From: Xiphias gladius | Lineage: Eukaryota; Chordata; Actinopteri; Istiophoriformes; Xiphiidae | DNA: 64,000 nt | NCBI RefSeq assembly: GCF_016859285.1 | Contig: NC_053405.1 | Coordinates: 6,606,260 to 6,670,259 of the forward strand | Reading direction: 5' to 3' | Shown: one piece after another, positions 1 through 12,606 of the stretch | How the letters are laid out: every line of letters starts with the position of its first letter | Position numbering within the stretch: the stretch's first letter is position 1 | Notes under the pieces: model-generated | The model's input: the letters and a program-made list of their open reading frames with translations, nothing else | What the model was told of the DNA's origin: nothing | Databases searched by the model: none | Made by a program: the position numbers and the translations under genes

Positions 1-1227
1 TGTGTCACCAGGAAACGACAGGTGGATTTTTTTGTTCTTTAATAAACTGCTTTGAAATCTTGATATGTGCTGACGCATACTAATGATGGCAGAGAAAGAA
101 CAAGAAAAACAGACAGCTCTAATTAGATGGAACAGCCCTGTATTTACCTCTTAGTTTCATTTGTTCCAGTTTGAGAATCACTAATAACCAGAACCATGTT
201 CAACTAAAGGGACCAGCTACCTTTTTAATATATTTTTATATTGGCAAATATCTGAAAAGCTGCTTACATTTTCACGTGGTTAAGAAATTGGAAGTCAAAA
301 AAGGACAAAAAGGAAAAAAAGCCACTTTGTTACACAACCAATAAATACAACAAATCACCAAACCTGACCGATTCTGGGAATATTAAAAAAAAAAAAAAAA
401 AATCAAGGTCGTCTGAAGAAGGGCATCATAGAGAGTAATTTCAAGATGGCACAAAGATTAGATATTGCTCACATAATGAAGAAAAATAAAAATGTTCAAA
501 AATAAGCAGAACATACATGATTGGGTGAACAGAGAAATCAGGTGAGCGGAAAGCACTGGGTGAACGCCGAAGTGCCGATGGCTCCGGGGCGTAGCACGGA
601 CTGAGTGAACTCTGACGGGACGAACGAATTGCTGTAAAAATTGGTTCCTTCCTACCCCGTATGTTTTACAGAGTAAAGTTCCTTCGTTTTCTGAGCACCC
701 CAAAAAATTCTTAAAAAACATTGTTAAGTTTGGTTGTAGTGTTGAAAAAAAGTTAAACTGGGTCAAATTTAGAGGCGGTTGGGATTTGCCACCTGGGACT
801 GTTTTCAGGCTGGAAGTTCAAACATACAGTGGAGCCTCTTAAATATTCCACTACTACCTTCAAAATAGAAACTCACGATTATAAATTAACTTTCAAAGCT
901 CTTTTTTCAGAGAGGGAGACGCGCAACGCCAACAAGTTTACCTGAACTGATTAAAGTACCTGATCGTGAAATGGAAGACATTAAATACCGATTAAACACC
1001 GAGGCATGTCTTTGAGGACCGTTCGTCTCGACTCCGCGCAGAGGCGGAGAGAGGAACGGGGAACTCTTGTTACACAGCCATATGAATGTGATACAGCAGG
1101 GGAAGGATGAAGGCTCAAGCTACAAGGTAACAGGCACTCAACGGATCATAAGATTTGGGACCGATTAAAGTGGAACACCGATTTAAATCTTCATCTGGTA
1201 TCTGAGAAGGATTACCTCTTTTTCTCA
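1..1227. other. Non-coding stretch, no gene recognised
   Basis: No open frame here looks like a known protein. The stretch is AT-rich with a poly(A) run near 385-402. The only longer frame, on the minus strand at about 458-766, has no splice sites, domains or compositional signs of coding. I see nothing else in it. Confidence 0.5.
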
Positions 1228-1279
1228 CTCTCTCTCTCTCTCTCGTGTACACACGGTGATTCAAGCATATTTATACTGG

Positions 1280-1312
<33 letters not shown>
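1228..1312. repeat. (TC)n and (GA)n microsatellite pair
   Basis: A short (TC)n run at about 1228-1243 is followed some 40 bases on by a (GA)n run at about 1281-1312. The two tracts are complementary, so they could pair as an imperfect hairpin. The Arg/Glu-rich open frame across it is a by-product of the repeat. Confidence 0.85.
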
Positions 1313-1315
<3 letters not shown>

Positions 1316-1758
1316 GAGATGAAATCACTGAGGAGAAAGAACGCAACGAAAGAGAGAAACCGGGCAGGAAGGAAAACATGCAAGGAAGAAAAAAGTGAAA
1401 AGAAAGAAAAAGAGTCAGAGCTAGAAGCAGCGAGGGGGAGAAAGAAAGAGAGCCTCTTGCAGAAGCCCAGGGGGTATCCTGCTATCCCAGAATGCTCTGC
1501 TCTAACCTACTTTAGTATTTCTGTTTCTGTCTTTGTCTCTGCAGCGCTCTGAGTGGGCTAGCTACCCCATACACACCATGTCCAAACGAGTTTTGTGCAT
1601 GCGTGTGTTCTCGTACTTCTGTCCTCACAAGAACAGCGTCACTAGGAACGTACATTTGTTTGCGGCTTCATATGTCTAGGTTGGTGGCCACGTCTCTGCA
1701 AGCATCTGATCACTGACCTGACTGTTCCGGTAGACGTAGAAAGGGGCCTTTTATGTAG

Positions 1759-1760
1759 AG

Positions 1761-1792
<32 letters not shown>

Positions 1793-1884
1793 CTACATAC
1801 TGGTACCTACGTAAGAGTCGAAGAAGATGGGAGTGACTCATGGTATAAAAGCCTCAAAACATCAAAACACTCCTGTGAGTGTAG

Positions 1885-1929
<45 letters not shown>
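1759..1929. repeat. (CA)n at 1759-1789 and (GT)n at 1887-1929
   Basis: Two dinucleotide tracts of opposite phase about 100 bases apart. A further (GT)n lies at about 2063-2090 and a (ATCC)n tetranucleotide at 2231-2252. The Thr/His and Cys/Val open frames here are repeat artefacts. Confidence 0.9.
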
Positions 1930-1930
<1 letters not shown>

Positions 1931-2062
1931 ATGTGCGCATTTATCTGTATGTACTTGTGTCATTAATATGAGTTGTGTTGCCTGTGTTTGAGTCAGTGCA
2001 ACTGTGCTGCAGATTTCCGTGGGTGTCTGTGTATGTATGTATGTATATCTGTGAGTGAATGA

Positions 2063-2093
<31 letters not shown>

Positions 2094-2252
2094 GCTAAGC
2101 GTGTCTTCTGCCTGCGTGTACATGCGTGTGTTCGAGAGCTTTGCCGGCTGAGTGGGCAGCCTGACGGCCAGCTCAGCAACACGCTGTTACCATGGAAACT
2201 AATGAGCTGAGCACGGAAGAGAGGAGTGAGATCCATCCATCCATCCATCCAT

Positions 2253-3454
2253 CACACAATATCACTCCTTAAACTGCCGTTGTCTCATATTATTATCAAT
2301 GACTTCAGTGGCTGTATGATTATTCGGTTGTTTATTTACTGCCAAAATTCAGTCAGTTAGTAGTTAGACTTTTTTTTTTCTTTTTTCTGGAAATTAGGTA
2401 TGAAAAAGTGGGGGTAGCCTTATCTTCAAGGACTGGACATTTGAGACGACAGTAGCAGGTTATTTGTAGTCTTACTGTTGCTAGGCTAGCCAGTGTTTTC
2501 AAGTGCGTTCCTAGTGAGTCTGTCAGAGTTAGGCGTGGTCTATGATCTGGCAGAACTGGTGCATGAGCCACGCTATACGGCCGCGTGGGAAATCAAAAAC
2601 CTGATCTGCTGCCCTCGAAGGTGCCGTGAAACTAGAGGCGGAAGTCATGAGTCACTTTGTTTATTCGGAATCACTTCGTTCAGTTCAGTTCGGTTTCCCC
2701 AGTTTCGTGTTCACTCGTCACGCACTTCATTCACTTTTTTTCCCCCTAAGCTTAGAGGTTGCATCACCCGAACGTACAGCGGTAAGCGAACGCGTCAGCA
2801 GTCACACAGACCAGTGTGAAAGTGTTGCCTATCGTCAGAAAGTCTTTTTCTCAAAAATACCTGTTGGAAGAGGGACGCTGTCCTATAGTCAGGGTCATCC
2901 TATATTCGGGACTATGAAGTATTTTGCAGCAGCTCAGCTGTTCACATTACACTAGAAATCATATCGGGAAGCGTGTGTAATGTTCAAGGGGTCAGTGTTC
3001 AATGGTCAAGGTTGCTTTTGTCTCCTGGAAGAGTAAATGGTGTTGGATTCTTGCTGCACAGAAACAAGTAATTTTAACACTGTTAAATTTACAAGATTTG
3101 TCATATGTCCATTTCCCCTTTGACGAATTACGAACATACATCCCAGTTGCACCCACTCTAAATCTGACTTTATCTGACTAACCCCCAACTTTCATATAAT
3201 AAATAACTGATCAGATAAAACTGTCAGAGTTTTAAGAGTTTTTGTTTTCCCTCTTATGTCATTTTACTTTTAATTGCACAGATAACATTATGGATTGCTG
3301 AGTTCTGTATGGCTGCGAGACTGTCCAAGGCGTTAGCAAGTGAAAAATAGGAAAACGCGTCCCCAGTCTCTTTCTTTCTCTGCATTCCTCCTCACAACTT
3401 CAAAACACAATAAGTTTTTAACTTGTGACATTGTATTGCTTTACATTGACTCCT
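2253..3454. other. Non-coding stretch, nothing recognised
   Basis: Overlapping short open frames on both strands at 2353-2955 show no domain, no coherent splice sites and no similarity I recognise. I see no gene or clear repeat. Confidence 0.45.
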
Positions 3455-3645
3455 TAACCCAAACCCTGTGTTGATCTTGACCACTACATGACTGATTACA
3501 ACACTGACCCTAACCTTTGCCTACACGTTAATCTAACCCTACCGAAAAAAAAAAAAAAAAGTCTTAACCCTAAAATAAATGGTTAACCTTGTGGGGACCC
3601 GATTTTTGGTCCCAAATGGGAGGTAAGTCCCCACAATGAGAGCAT
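3455..3645. repeat. Interspersed repeat with degenerate CCCTAA-like motifs
   Basis: Repeated words of the type 'taaccctaa' and 'ctaacctttg' are followed by 'ttgtggggacc' and, after about 30 bases, the near-complement 'gtccccacaa'. A related block occurs at 60300-60540. This is the pattern of a common fish repeat that often abuts CA microsatellites; the family assignment is from memory. Confidence 0.55.
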
Positions 3646-3750
3646 GTGGTTTTTTGTCTACCACTACATGTGGAGGCGAACCGCTGCATCTAATGTCAAT
3701 ATCACATCCAACACTGGAACCAGGGCTCCACCTGCTGCATGCACAAGAAA

Positions 3751-3760
3751 CACACACACA

Positions 3761-3803
<43 letters not shown>

Positions 3804-3822
3804 ACACACACACACACACACA
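3751..3822. repeat. (CA)n microsatellite
   Basis: A nearly pure CA tract of about 70 bases. The His/Thr-rich reading frames through it are artefacts. Confidence 0.95.
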
Positions 3823-3932
3823 GCTGTCAAGGCTCTCCTCCTGTTAATTCACTGAACAGGAAGTCAGTTTTCTGACGGGAGGTCAGCACAGCCTGATGGT
3901 GTGCAAACCCCTGTGGTGGAGGACAATGCAGA

Positions 3933-3946
3933 CACACACACACGCA

Positions 3947-4029
<83 letters not shown>

Positions 4030-4035
4030 GCACAC
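3933..4035. repeat. (CA)n microsatellite, about 100 bases
   Basis: A nearly uninterrupted CA tract of about 50 units. Downstream to 4560 there is no recognisable gene. Confidence 0.95.
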
Positions 4036-4559
4036 AAACAAATAAAGAGAGTTTAAAGCCTTTGATCTATCATTATGATCAAACTTTTCATGCTTCTCCA
4101 TACTCATTTCCTAAAAACTCAATAACATACAAATTCACAGCTGTGTTAGTTTTGAACAAAGTTCCCTCAACATGACTCATGGCTGAACATAAAAATCGCT
4201 CACGACTCTTGTCAGCTGCCTGTTCAGAAGCCGCTTTCGTAACCTGCTGCAATCTGCGACCATTAACCCCTAACTCCTGCCCTACACACTCTCTTGCTTG
4301 CACATGGCTTTAAACACCTCAGCGAGGAAGCGACTTTGCTGACAGCTTAGTTGTTCAATTTGACTGCACATATTTTCACATTTTTTCAATTAACTCTCCG
4401 ACCAAGGACAGCCCACCCCACCCGACAACTCTTTTAATGTTTGCTGTTAAAACGCCAACAACATAATCCACTGCCAAGGGTCTTTTTGGCAGTTGTTTTG
4501 TGTGAGTTTTGTGAGATTTTTATTACAGATATAAAAATGATTCTATCCAGGATGGGTCA

Positions 4560-4870
4560 TTACATTTAGTTATTAGGCTCCATAATGACAATGAGTACGA
4601 AAAAAAAATGGACAAAGACAAATAAACAAATGAAAGCTACCCTGTGGAGTTTTCTTTTAAACATAAAATCGCTGTTATATTTATTTGTAGTGTTTCTCAT
4701 CATATGTGTTATGTTCAGGTCTAACCTTGTAACATTGTACGCCTGCATCCTCATGTATGGGCTAGTAGAGAGCACAAAACAAGACACACAGCTGCTCGTC
4801 GAAACATTACTCCACAGCACCACCAGTGGTGCAAAACTAGGTTAGAGACACCTTTTATTAAAGTGCTGTC
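4560..4870. repeat. Possible interspersed repeat
   Basis: The segment around 'gctaccctgtggagttttctt' and the later 'caccaccagtggtgc' palindrome resemble short repeats I associate with fish introns. No target-site duplication or termini could be defined, so this is a weak call. From here to 5846 I see no gene. Confidence 0.25.
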
Positions 4871-6080
4871 AGTCACTTATGGGATTAAAGGTACCCCGTG
4901 AAGTTTTTGACGACTGTTAGCATCAGTATTTAAACGCGAGTTTACCAATTTTAATGTGAACTTTGCATAAAGAGCATGCGATTCACATCCTGCTGTTACT
5001 TTTTAGCTACTCCACCGGTGGCAGCAATGTGCCAAGAAACGTAGCATCAAAAGGCAGAGAGGAAGAAGACTGCTAGCATGCAAGCGCCGATGTAAACAAT
5101 AAAGCATTTCAATATTTTATAGAAATGGTTTTATAAGTGTTGGATGATAATTCTCTGGAGGAATTCTATTCACTACTATGAGCGACCCCCTTTCAAATTG
5201 TCTTCCATTGTCATTTGAAACCTTGTTATTGTAAAAAATTGGTCATAGCTGCTCTAACTGTGTAATCTGTGTTACGTGGATAGTGAATTTTATTGAAATT
5301 TTGGGCTTCCCAGGATTGACCGAATTTGAACGGCACGGTGAACCGTACTGCTGATCATCCGACCACATTGATTATTTATACAGCAAATAGTGAGTGGAGC
5401 AGACAGATGGTACTCTGAGAGAGCATTGGAAACTGCAATGGATGGACTGCCAGAGCAGGCGGTTCTCCTCTGTTTTACCTCTTCCTTCACCCTTCCGCCT
5501 TCCTCTAAACCTCTTCGCCCATCCCTCCCTCCCTCCCTTCTCTCCCTAGTTCAAATCCCTCCACGTTTTGTCATGTGGAATTTCATGGAGTCAAGTGTCT
5601 TCTTTGTTACACTTTACATCTTCCTAATATTATATGTTGTGAACTGTTTCTCCTAGACTGTCCTCTCCAGAGCAATGACAGCATTCGTCCAATGTAGGTC
5701 ATTCAAAAGCCTCAAACAACCTACAGATTGTGTAGGTTTACCGGACAAAGGCCGCATGCGACCATGTGAATTCTGACTGTTGCTTCTCAGAGGCGTGATG
5801 TGGTCGTGATGCTGCTGAAACCTCATAGGGAGGATGTGAGGATGTATACAGTGAAACAGTTTGGGCCCCCCTGGTCAGAATTTCTGTCTCTGCGAATAGT
5901 TAAGTGAGTAGAAGATGAACTGATCTCCCAAAGGCATAAAGTTAAAGGTCAAACATTCTTTTCAACGTTTTAAGGAGGATTAGCAAGATTATTTTTGTTT
6001 TGTACACTTTTAGAGTGAAAAAACCAAAAGAGATTTGAGCTCTCATATAACTTTTACTAAGGTCTCAGACATTAAAGAGC

Positions 6081-6275
6081 TTGTTAGGGCTCTGGCTCGT
6101 TCACAGTCATGGTCGGGAAAGGCCAGGTGCTGCTGTAAGGCCAAGAACACTTTTAGAGAGAACCGCTCGTAGGATTGCTAGAAAGTCAAATCAAAACCCC
6201 TGTTCGGCTGCAAAAGACCTTCAGGAATATTTAGCAGACTCTGGAGTGGTGGTGCACTGTTCCACTGTGCAGTGA
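6081..6275 (+). pseudogene. Tc1-like transposase relic, N-terminal part
   Basis: The frame contains RTLLERTARRIARKSNQNPC and AAKDLQEYLADSG, the second paired-like DNA-binding subdomain of Tc1 transposases. It ends at a stop just before the HLHKYDLHGRFIGRKPF continuation seen on the same strand. It is a broken part of the element at 5847-6955. Confidence 0.75.
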
Positions 6276-6461
6276 CACCTGCACAAATATGACCTTCATG
6301 GAAGATTCATCGGGAGAAAACCTTTCCTGCGTCCTCACCACAAAATGGGGCAAGGGGGAGGATCGATCATGCTTTGGGCTTGTGTTGCAGCTAGTGGCAC
6401 AGAGAACATTTCACTGGTAGATGGAAGAATGAATACAATTAAATACCAGTGAATTCACACC

Positions 6462-6698
6462 GTGTGTAAAAAGCTGAATATGAAAAGAGCATGGCTTCTA
6501 CAACAGGATAACGATCCCAAACACACCTCAAAATCCACAATGGACCACCTCAAGAGGTGCAAGCAGAGGTTTCGCCGTGGTCCTCACAGTCCCCCCGACC
6601 TAAACATCATTGAAAATCTGTGGATAAACCTCAAAAAAGCAGTGCATGCAAGACGTGAAAGACTCTTAGCTGCTACAAAAAGCATTTACAAGCTGTGA
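6462..6698 (+). pseudogene. Tc1-like transposase relic, DDE catalytic C-terminal part
   Basis: The frame holds the second catalytic aspartate in LLQQDNDPKHTSK and the last acidic residue in PDLNIIENLWINLKKAV, both typical of the Tc1 DD(34)E domain. The first aspartate of the triad is deleted upstream, so the relic is inactive. Confidence 0.8.
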
Positions 6699-7650
6699 TA
6701 ATCGACAAAGGGGGTGTTACTAAGTACTGACCATGCAGGGAGCCTAAGCATTTGTTTGGCCCTTTTCCTTTTTTGTTATTTTGAAACTGTAAAAGATGGA
6801 AATAAAAAAGTAATCTTGCTTAAAATATTAAATGAATGTGCCATTAATGTGTCATCTTTTTGTCTTTTGGAAATCAGGTCATCTTTTACTCGCTTAGCTA
6901 TTCACGGTAGCAGAAATCTTGACCAGGGGTTCCCACACTTTTTCATGCCACTGTAGATGGGTCAACAAAGCATGTCTTGTGACTTTGGAGACTGTTGTTA
7001 TATCCTGCTTCCCATCAAGGCCCGGGTCTTGGTGTTAAGCAGTCCCCAACCCCTAAGTGCACGACCTTCACAGTGTGTCTGACTGCACGAGGGCGTGAGG
7101 GCGCCAAACACTGTACAACGAATGGGACAGCACTTTGTTAAATCAATTTTACCAGACGGGGGCATTTTCGTGGACGGTACGGGGTAAGGCTGTTATTTCA
7201 GGCTGCAGGTCTGAATGCAGTCGCTTAATTAACGGAAGTGTTTGTCGTTTACTCCCTCTTGATAAGTAAAACATCTCTGTTGGACTAAATCAAATTAGAG
7301 TTCAAGTCCTGCTTTCACAGTTCCAGTTAATGAAATGTGTGTTTATGATAAAAGTTATGTTCATGTTTTGGGAAGGCTCTCCGATGACTCGCCCTCCCTC
7401 TCTCTCAAATGCACACAAACACAAACTCACAAACAAAGACAAATTTCCAATGGATGCTCTGTTAGCATTTAAGCAGAGGAAGCTACCGACACTTAGCAAG
7501 TGTCCGGCCATATAAAGAGATAGAAAGAATCACAAACAAACAAGGAGGACGGAAGACATCACACACACATCGGAGGCCTGTGCTAGCTTGCTGCCGTCAA
7601 CGACTTTGGAGTTTGAAGGGCCTCAATCAGAGCCCACCTTCCCATGTGGA

Positions 7651-7708
<58 letters not shown>
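7651..7708. repeat. (GT)n microsatellite with nearby (CA)n
   Basis: A (GT)n tract of nearly 60 bases, followed at about 7816-7866 by (CAAA)n/(CA)n. Cys/Val and His/Thr frames over this region are artefacts. The flanks from 6956 to 8220 carry no recognised gene. Confidence 0.9.
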
Positions 7709-7710
<2 letters not shown>

Positions 7711-7834
7711 TCCATGGGCATCCTTTGTGTGTGGGCGGACAGTGAAGCTGAGTTGTCATGGTCAGCAGAACATATCTGCATATTCATAACCAAGCATCTA
7801 TTTGTGCTACCTTGCACACACACAAACAAACAAA

Positions 7835-7869
<35 letters not shown>

Positions 7870-8139
7870 TCAGGTGAACACAGATGTACAAAATTCACCA
7901 TGGAATGTAAACAATTTTGTTTAAAAAAACCAATAATGGCGGCGTGCTGAGGCGAACGGCAGGGGGCAGGAAGGACAGGGAGAGAGAGGAGGTAGACAGA
8001 AAGAGTAAAGAGGAGGTAAGACACAATATGAGACTAGAACGAGAGCGAGAGAGGAAAAGAATGAGTGGTAGGCAGGAGACTCTGTGTGGGTTGACTTTTT
8101 CTCTCCCGGGTGCTATGGTAACCTACAGAGCTGCAGCTA

Positions 8140-8400
8140 CTCATAGGAGAGGAGAGAAAGAAAAGGAAAGGAGAGAGATGGGAGAGGAGGGATAAGGAAA
8201 GGAAAGGAAAGTATGTAAGTGTAGGTTTATTGATATAGCACTTTTATTTAGCACAGAATAGAGCATACAATGGGAAAGACAAGGAAAGGAGAGGGATAAG
8301 GAAGGGAAGGAGAGGAGGAAAGCAAAGGTAAAGGAGATGGGTGGCGAGGAAAGGAAAGAGGAGAGAGGAAAGAGAGGAAAATAGAATAGAGAAGTCAGGG
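8140..8400. repeat. Purine-rich (GGAAA)n low-complexity tract
   Basis: Almost all bases on the plus strand are A or G, with irregular 'ggaaa' and 'gagag' words. It is interrupted at 8222-8270 by 'ttattgatatagcactttta', a motif typical of a fish retroelement tail. Lys/Glu/Arg-rich frames are by-products. Confidence 0.7.
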
Positions 8401-8559
8401 TTTCACAAATCGTTTAATGCAACTATATCTGAAATAAAGATGATAGATAGATAAGACTTTTAATTTTTTAAAAGCCTTAAATTTTAATACATCAATTTTA
8501 TGACTTGTATATCCAGAGGTCCTTGAGTTCTGATTTATTTCCAAATCAAACACTTTTAA

Positions 8560-8960
8560 CTGCTTCAACTCAAATTGAAACTGAATGAATCCTACTGACT
8601 TTTCCTATCGTGCCACACATGGGTTGACATTTTGTAGTTTTGAGTGAAATGTCTCAACGACTGCTGGAGACATTGTCGTGGAATTTGGCTCAGACATCTT
8701 TGTTCCCCCTCAGGATGAATTGTAAAAACTTTGGGGATCCCTTAACTTTTTTAAATTTTCAGGTCAATTTTGGGTTTTTAATGGGGGATTTTTTTTTTTT
8801 GGTCCAAAGACTATTGCTTTACTTTGGTATTTTGTGTTTTATGCTTATTGGCAAATGTTAGGATGCTAAAAGGCTAAACTAATACGGTGAACATGGTGAA
8901 CATCATGCCTGATTAACATTAGTATGTTAGCATTTAGCTGAAAGACCCGCTGTGCCCCCC
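8560..8960 (-). repeat. Interspersed repeat, same family as 30590-31165 (reverse orientation)
   Basis: Read on the minus strand the segment contains 'ccaaagtttttacaattc', 'catcctgagggggaaca' and a terminal block of 'gctaacat' words, matching the order seen in the plus-strand copy at 30590-31165. It is a common fish repeat with no coding capacity here. Confidence 0.55.
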
Positions 8961-10160
8961 ATGAACCGCTAGCATGGATGAAGACCCTTAGTCTTGTTAG
9001 GTCCGATACTTTGTCTGATACTGTACTTTTTAATGTCAGAATGGAAAAATTCAGCAAAAATAATGAGACGCATGGGACGATAAAGGACCAGTCATTTGCA
9101 ACTGCTCCATCCTGTCCGTAAACTCTAGTCATTATAAGTGGGTTTTGTGTATTTAGTTGGCAGATGATAGTAGATGCAGAGGCCCACACGTCAGGTGGAT
9201 TTCCACCCCTGCAGCTATATTTTTAGATCTTCAGTGAAGTGTTTTGATGGCTTTCAATGGCTTGTCCTGATCTAAAGTGTACCGATTCCTAACAGACAGC
9301 GTTTGATTGACTCCGCTGTCAACAGAAGGAACAAGGAGTTAACTGATCATAATCACAGGCAAAAAAAACGAGATCTTTGCAAGCCTTTTAGCTGTGCTAC
9401 AAAAGGGACTGTACAGGCCATGGGTCTCTACCGGTATATTGTACTGTTCTGGACTGTTGCTACCGGGTAGAGTAAACAACATCAATCGCTCACTTAAAAC
9501 AAAGAATATTCCAGACCTCATGTATTACGCTTTTTTCCCTTCTAACCTACAATACGAATTCTGTTTTGTTGTCAGTCATTTTCTTTTACAGTTTAATTTT
9601 GAACACTGTAAAATGATGACAAGCAATGAGGACAAAAAGCATGTGAAATCAAAAACACAATAAAAAGAATTTCCTTTTTTTTTTTTTTTTGTACATCAAA
9701 TCAACCACAAAAAGTGTATGTGGGTGGACTTCTGTTTTGTTTGTTATTGTGACAGTTGATGAAACAAAGAAACTGCATGGCTGTAAATATAACAGCCCTT
9801 TGTTCCATAGTCTGTTTTTATGATGTACGCCCTGCAACGCAATGCAGCAAAATTAATCATAACATGATTCAGCCTCGTGAAATAAAGTGACCACAGCCAA
9901 CACTGGCCTGGAGAGCAGGGCTGGATTCAGAAACTTAGAAACTTTAGAGTTAGAGTTAGCTACATGTTTAGTCACAGTTAACGAATGAACGCCAAATAAA
10001 CCATTTTAGATATTCTAGTTTGAAATGGTATGAATGAACAGCGGATATTTGTAACTCTCAGCAGCCTACAGCGATGGACGGAGTAGGAGACAACGGCCTC
10101 TGTAAACAGACACATAAAAGGTCCCCCACCTCTCCCACATGGGGACAAGACATCCAGATC
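8961..10160. other. Non-coding stretch, nothing recognised
   Basis: Only short open frames without domains or splice logic are present. Poly(T) runs occur near 9674-9690. I see no gene. Confidence 0.4.
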
Positions 10161-10164
10161 GAAA

Positions 10165-10325
10165 TCTTTTTTGTGATCGTTTTGTGTCTCTTTGTGGTTG
10201 TTTTGCACTTCATCGTAGTCGTTTCACGTGCATTTGTAGTACTTTTGCGTCTCGTTGTGGTCTTTTTCATTTCTCTGCAGTGGTTTTGCTACTCTTTGTG
10301 GTCGTTTTACATTCCTTTGTGGCAA
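10165..10325. repeat. Degenerate tandem repeat, unit about 24 bases
   Basis: Variants of 'tcgttttgcgtctc' and 'tttgtggtcgttttg' recur about six times. The repeat makes the hydrophobic FVV/LCG-rich open frames on the plus strand here, which I do not regard as genes. Confidence 0.75.
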
Positions 10326-10369
10326 TTTAATTAATTTTCCAACAAGAAAATGTTAACAGTCACTTCATA

Positions 10370-10560
10370 CAGAGCCTCCGGTCCGAGGGGATCCCTGGAC
10401 CTCTACCCAGTAGGCTCATATCCATTCAGTATACTAATAAGCCAAACACCCATCACTTCCTTACTGTGGTAGGCAGTGCACCGGGGGGGGTCAGTCGGGT
10501 TTCGAGGGGGCCGAAACACCCGGGCTGGCCCCCCGTCTGGCTCTGCCCCTGATAGAGAGG
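10370..10560. repeat. GC-rich low-copy repeat-like segment
   Basis: A G-run at about 10482-10489 and several short complementary G-rich and C-rich words ('gggggccg', 'ggccccc') suggest a structured repeat, following directly after the tandem repeat. Family unknown. Confidence 0.3.
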
Positions 10561-11864
10561 CACAATGTTTTTACTATCATATGGAAGGAGAAAGAAAGAA
10601 ATGTCGGCCTGCGCCTGTAAACGTTTGAGAGTATAAGCGCAAAGCATTTTCTGGTGGGACAAGGAGTGGAGATAATGGTGGCAATTGATCCCAGACTGGT
10701 CCTGTGGAGAACACCCAGGTGGACATTTGCTCAGAAGAGACTGAGAAAAAAAGAAAAAGAAAGAAAGAACAAAAGAATCTGTGAAAGCCTAAGGAATGAC
10801 TGTAGGCTGATATCATTTTATACGGGCAAGGTTCATTGAATAAAGAAATGGCATTGAAAAATCGGAAAACATGTTACAACATTAGAAACACATGGATTCT
10901 CGGAACTATGTACCGTATGAATCGATTCCTTATTCTAGACAAAGTCGTTGATTCGAACACACACTGGTTATCTAAAGCTGCAGGACAATCGGAGACATTG
11001 ATTACAGGTTCTTGTTAGTGGATCACGGATTAACATACCTACACGTTGATCAATAATGGAAAGGGTTCGACACTCATCATCTGAGTGAGTCGTTCTCTAC
11101 TTCAGTGCAAACCCTCTTTAGTTCCCTTTTGGTTGTGTTACCATTTCTTCATGCTGTTTTCTCAATTTGTGACGGACGAATTAAATATCTTTTATTGTTG
11201 CCACTAATATGTGGCAAAAATGAGTGGAATCACGGAGAGGTTTGTGTCTCTCCCGGTCTTTATTCTCCTTTGTCTCGCTCCTTCTTTCCTCTGTCTGCAC
11301 ATTTCTCACTGTTTCATAATCCTACTGAGAATGATGCAACCATACAGTAACTACACAGACAGACGGGCAAACACGCACATACACACGCGGTCTTTCTGAA
11401 ACCAGACTACTTAGGAAATATTTCATCTGCGCTTAGTCTGAGTTCATTCACAAACAAAACAGTCATCTTTCTAGCACTTTTCCCCTCCGTTTGTCCGTCT
11501 TAAATGCCTGGTTTTTTTTTTTTCTAACTGTTTGTATATGTAGGTCAGGGTGCCCCAGTTGTAACAGGACCCACTTTAATTTGATTGGTTTACAGATGTT
11601 TTCTGTTCAGATCTCAGGGTGTTCCCTATGCCGAAAGTCTATTGGTGTCGTCCGTCTCCTTAAAAATAAAACAGCCAAAGATGTGAAAATGTTTCCCATC
11701 CCCCAGAGGTACAAAAGCAGAGCCAGTGAGATGTCGGTCAAGGTCTGGCCTCAATTTAGGCATGACATGTATTATCATTATTATATTCAAATCAGAGCGT
11801 AGTTTAGCAAAGTCAGGAAGGTCGATTGTCAACTCTTACTGCGGAAAATAAGCCTGAGCAGAGA

Positions 11865-12606
11865 TTGAAGAAGTGCTCAGACCCTTTTACCTCGGTGAAA
11901 GTGCCAATACAGCATTCTAAAAATACTCCACTACAAGTAAAAAGTACAAAAGTGTTATCAGCAGTAAAAGCACCCTGCAGTAAAATGTCCCCCGTAACTG
12001 ATGTATGAATCTGGACGGAATTACTAGATCGTTAATGCTGAGGCATCAACATGTAAGCATTTTATTGTTGTAGCTGCTCGAGGTGGAGGTGGAGGTAATT
12101 TTAACTACTTTTTATGCAGTTTGGTAGTTTGGTCCAGCGGTTCTCAACCTAGGGGCCTGGCCCCTCCAAAGGGTCACAAGAGAAGAAGAAAAAACAAATT
12201 GGCGTTCACTTTTTTTTCTTTTTCGGACTTTTCTCTACGCTTTGCTGTTTTTGTGAAACATTTGATGATTTTAAATTTTCAATATTTGTTTGGTGGAACT
12301 GCTAAAAACTCTAAGGCATTTGAAATGTGACAAGGGGCCCCAACTACGCACTGCTCTTAGTAAGGCACAAGCCAAAATGGTTGGTAACCACTGGTTTTTA
12401 ATAAGATTTAATAAGATTTTACATGAATACAAATCTTAATGTGTAAAGTAACTAGTGCTTAAAGCAGTCACATAATTGTAGTGGGGTAAAAAGCGGAATA
12501 TTTCCCTCTGAAACGTAGTGAGGTGGAAGTATAGGAGTATAACAGAAGTATAATTCTACATAAGTACATTACTTGAGCAAATGTACTTAGCTACTTTCCA
12601 CCGCTG
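11865..12606 (+). repeat. Composite interspersed repeat with nested hAT-like MITE
   Basis: The outer repeat starts near 'gaagtgctcagacccttttac' and ends 'gtacttagctactttccaccgctg', with many words built on 'aagta', 'gtac' and 'tccactac'. Inside, 12131-12395 has inverted ends ('cagcggttctcaacct' and 'ggttggtaaccactg') typical of a small hAT-derived element. The same outer-plus-inner arrangement recurs at 52255-52960, and outer-only pieces occur at 28225-28960, 43885-44130, 45785-46210 and 42460-42510. Confidence 0.6.

Larger units (their letters stand above)
5847..6955 (+). mobile_element. Decayed Tc1/mariner element, internally deleted
   Basis: Imperfect terminal inverted repeats face each other: the left end starts 'tacagtg' at 5847 and the right end finishes 'cactgta' at 6955, and the inner words (around 'cccctggtca' and 'gaatagttaagtgagta') match in inverted orientation for about 100 bases. 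The ends are TA, as expected for Tc1 insertion. Inside, 6081-6275 encodes the N-terminal helix-turn-helix side of a Tc1 transposase (RTARRIARK..., AAKDLQEYL) and 6462-6698 the C-terminal catalytic part with QQDNDPKHTSK and, 36 residues on, the IIENLW glutamate. The first catalytic aspartate region is missing: the sequence jumps from the N-terminal part straight to KMGQGGGSIMLWACVAASG. Stops separate the pieces, so it cannot encode an active enzyme. Confidence 0.85.

Noticed and set aside
1862..2248. 128-codon minus-strand frame rich in His and Thr
   Set aside because: Produced by (CA)n repeats; no independent coding sign.
10074..10334. Hydrophobic 86-codon frame that looks like membrane segments
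   Set aside because: It is the translation of a degenerate tandem repeat of about 24 bases.
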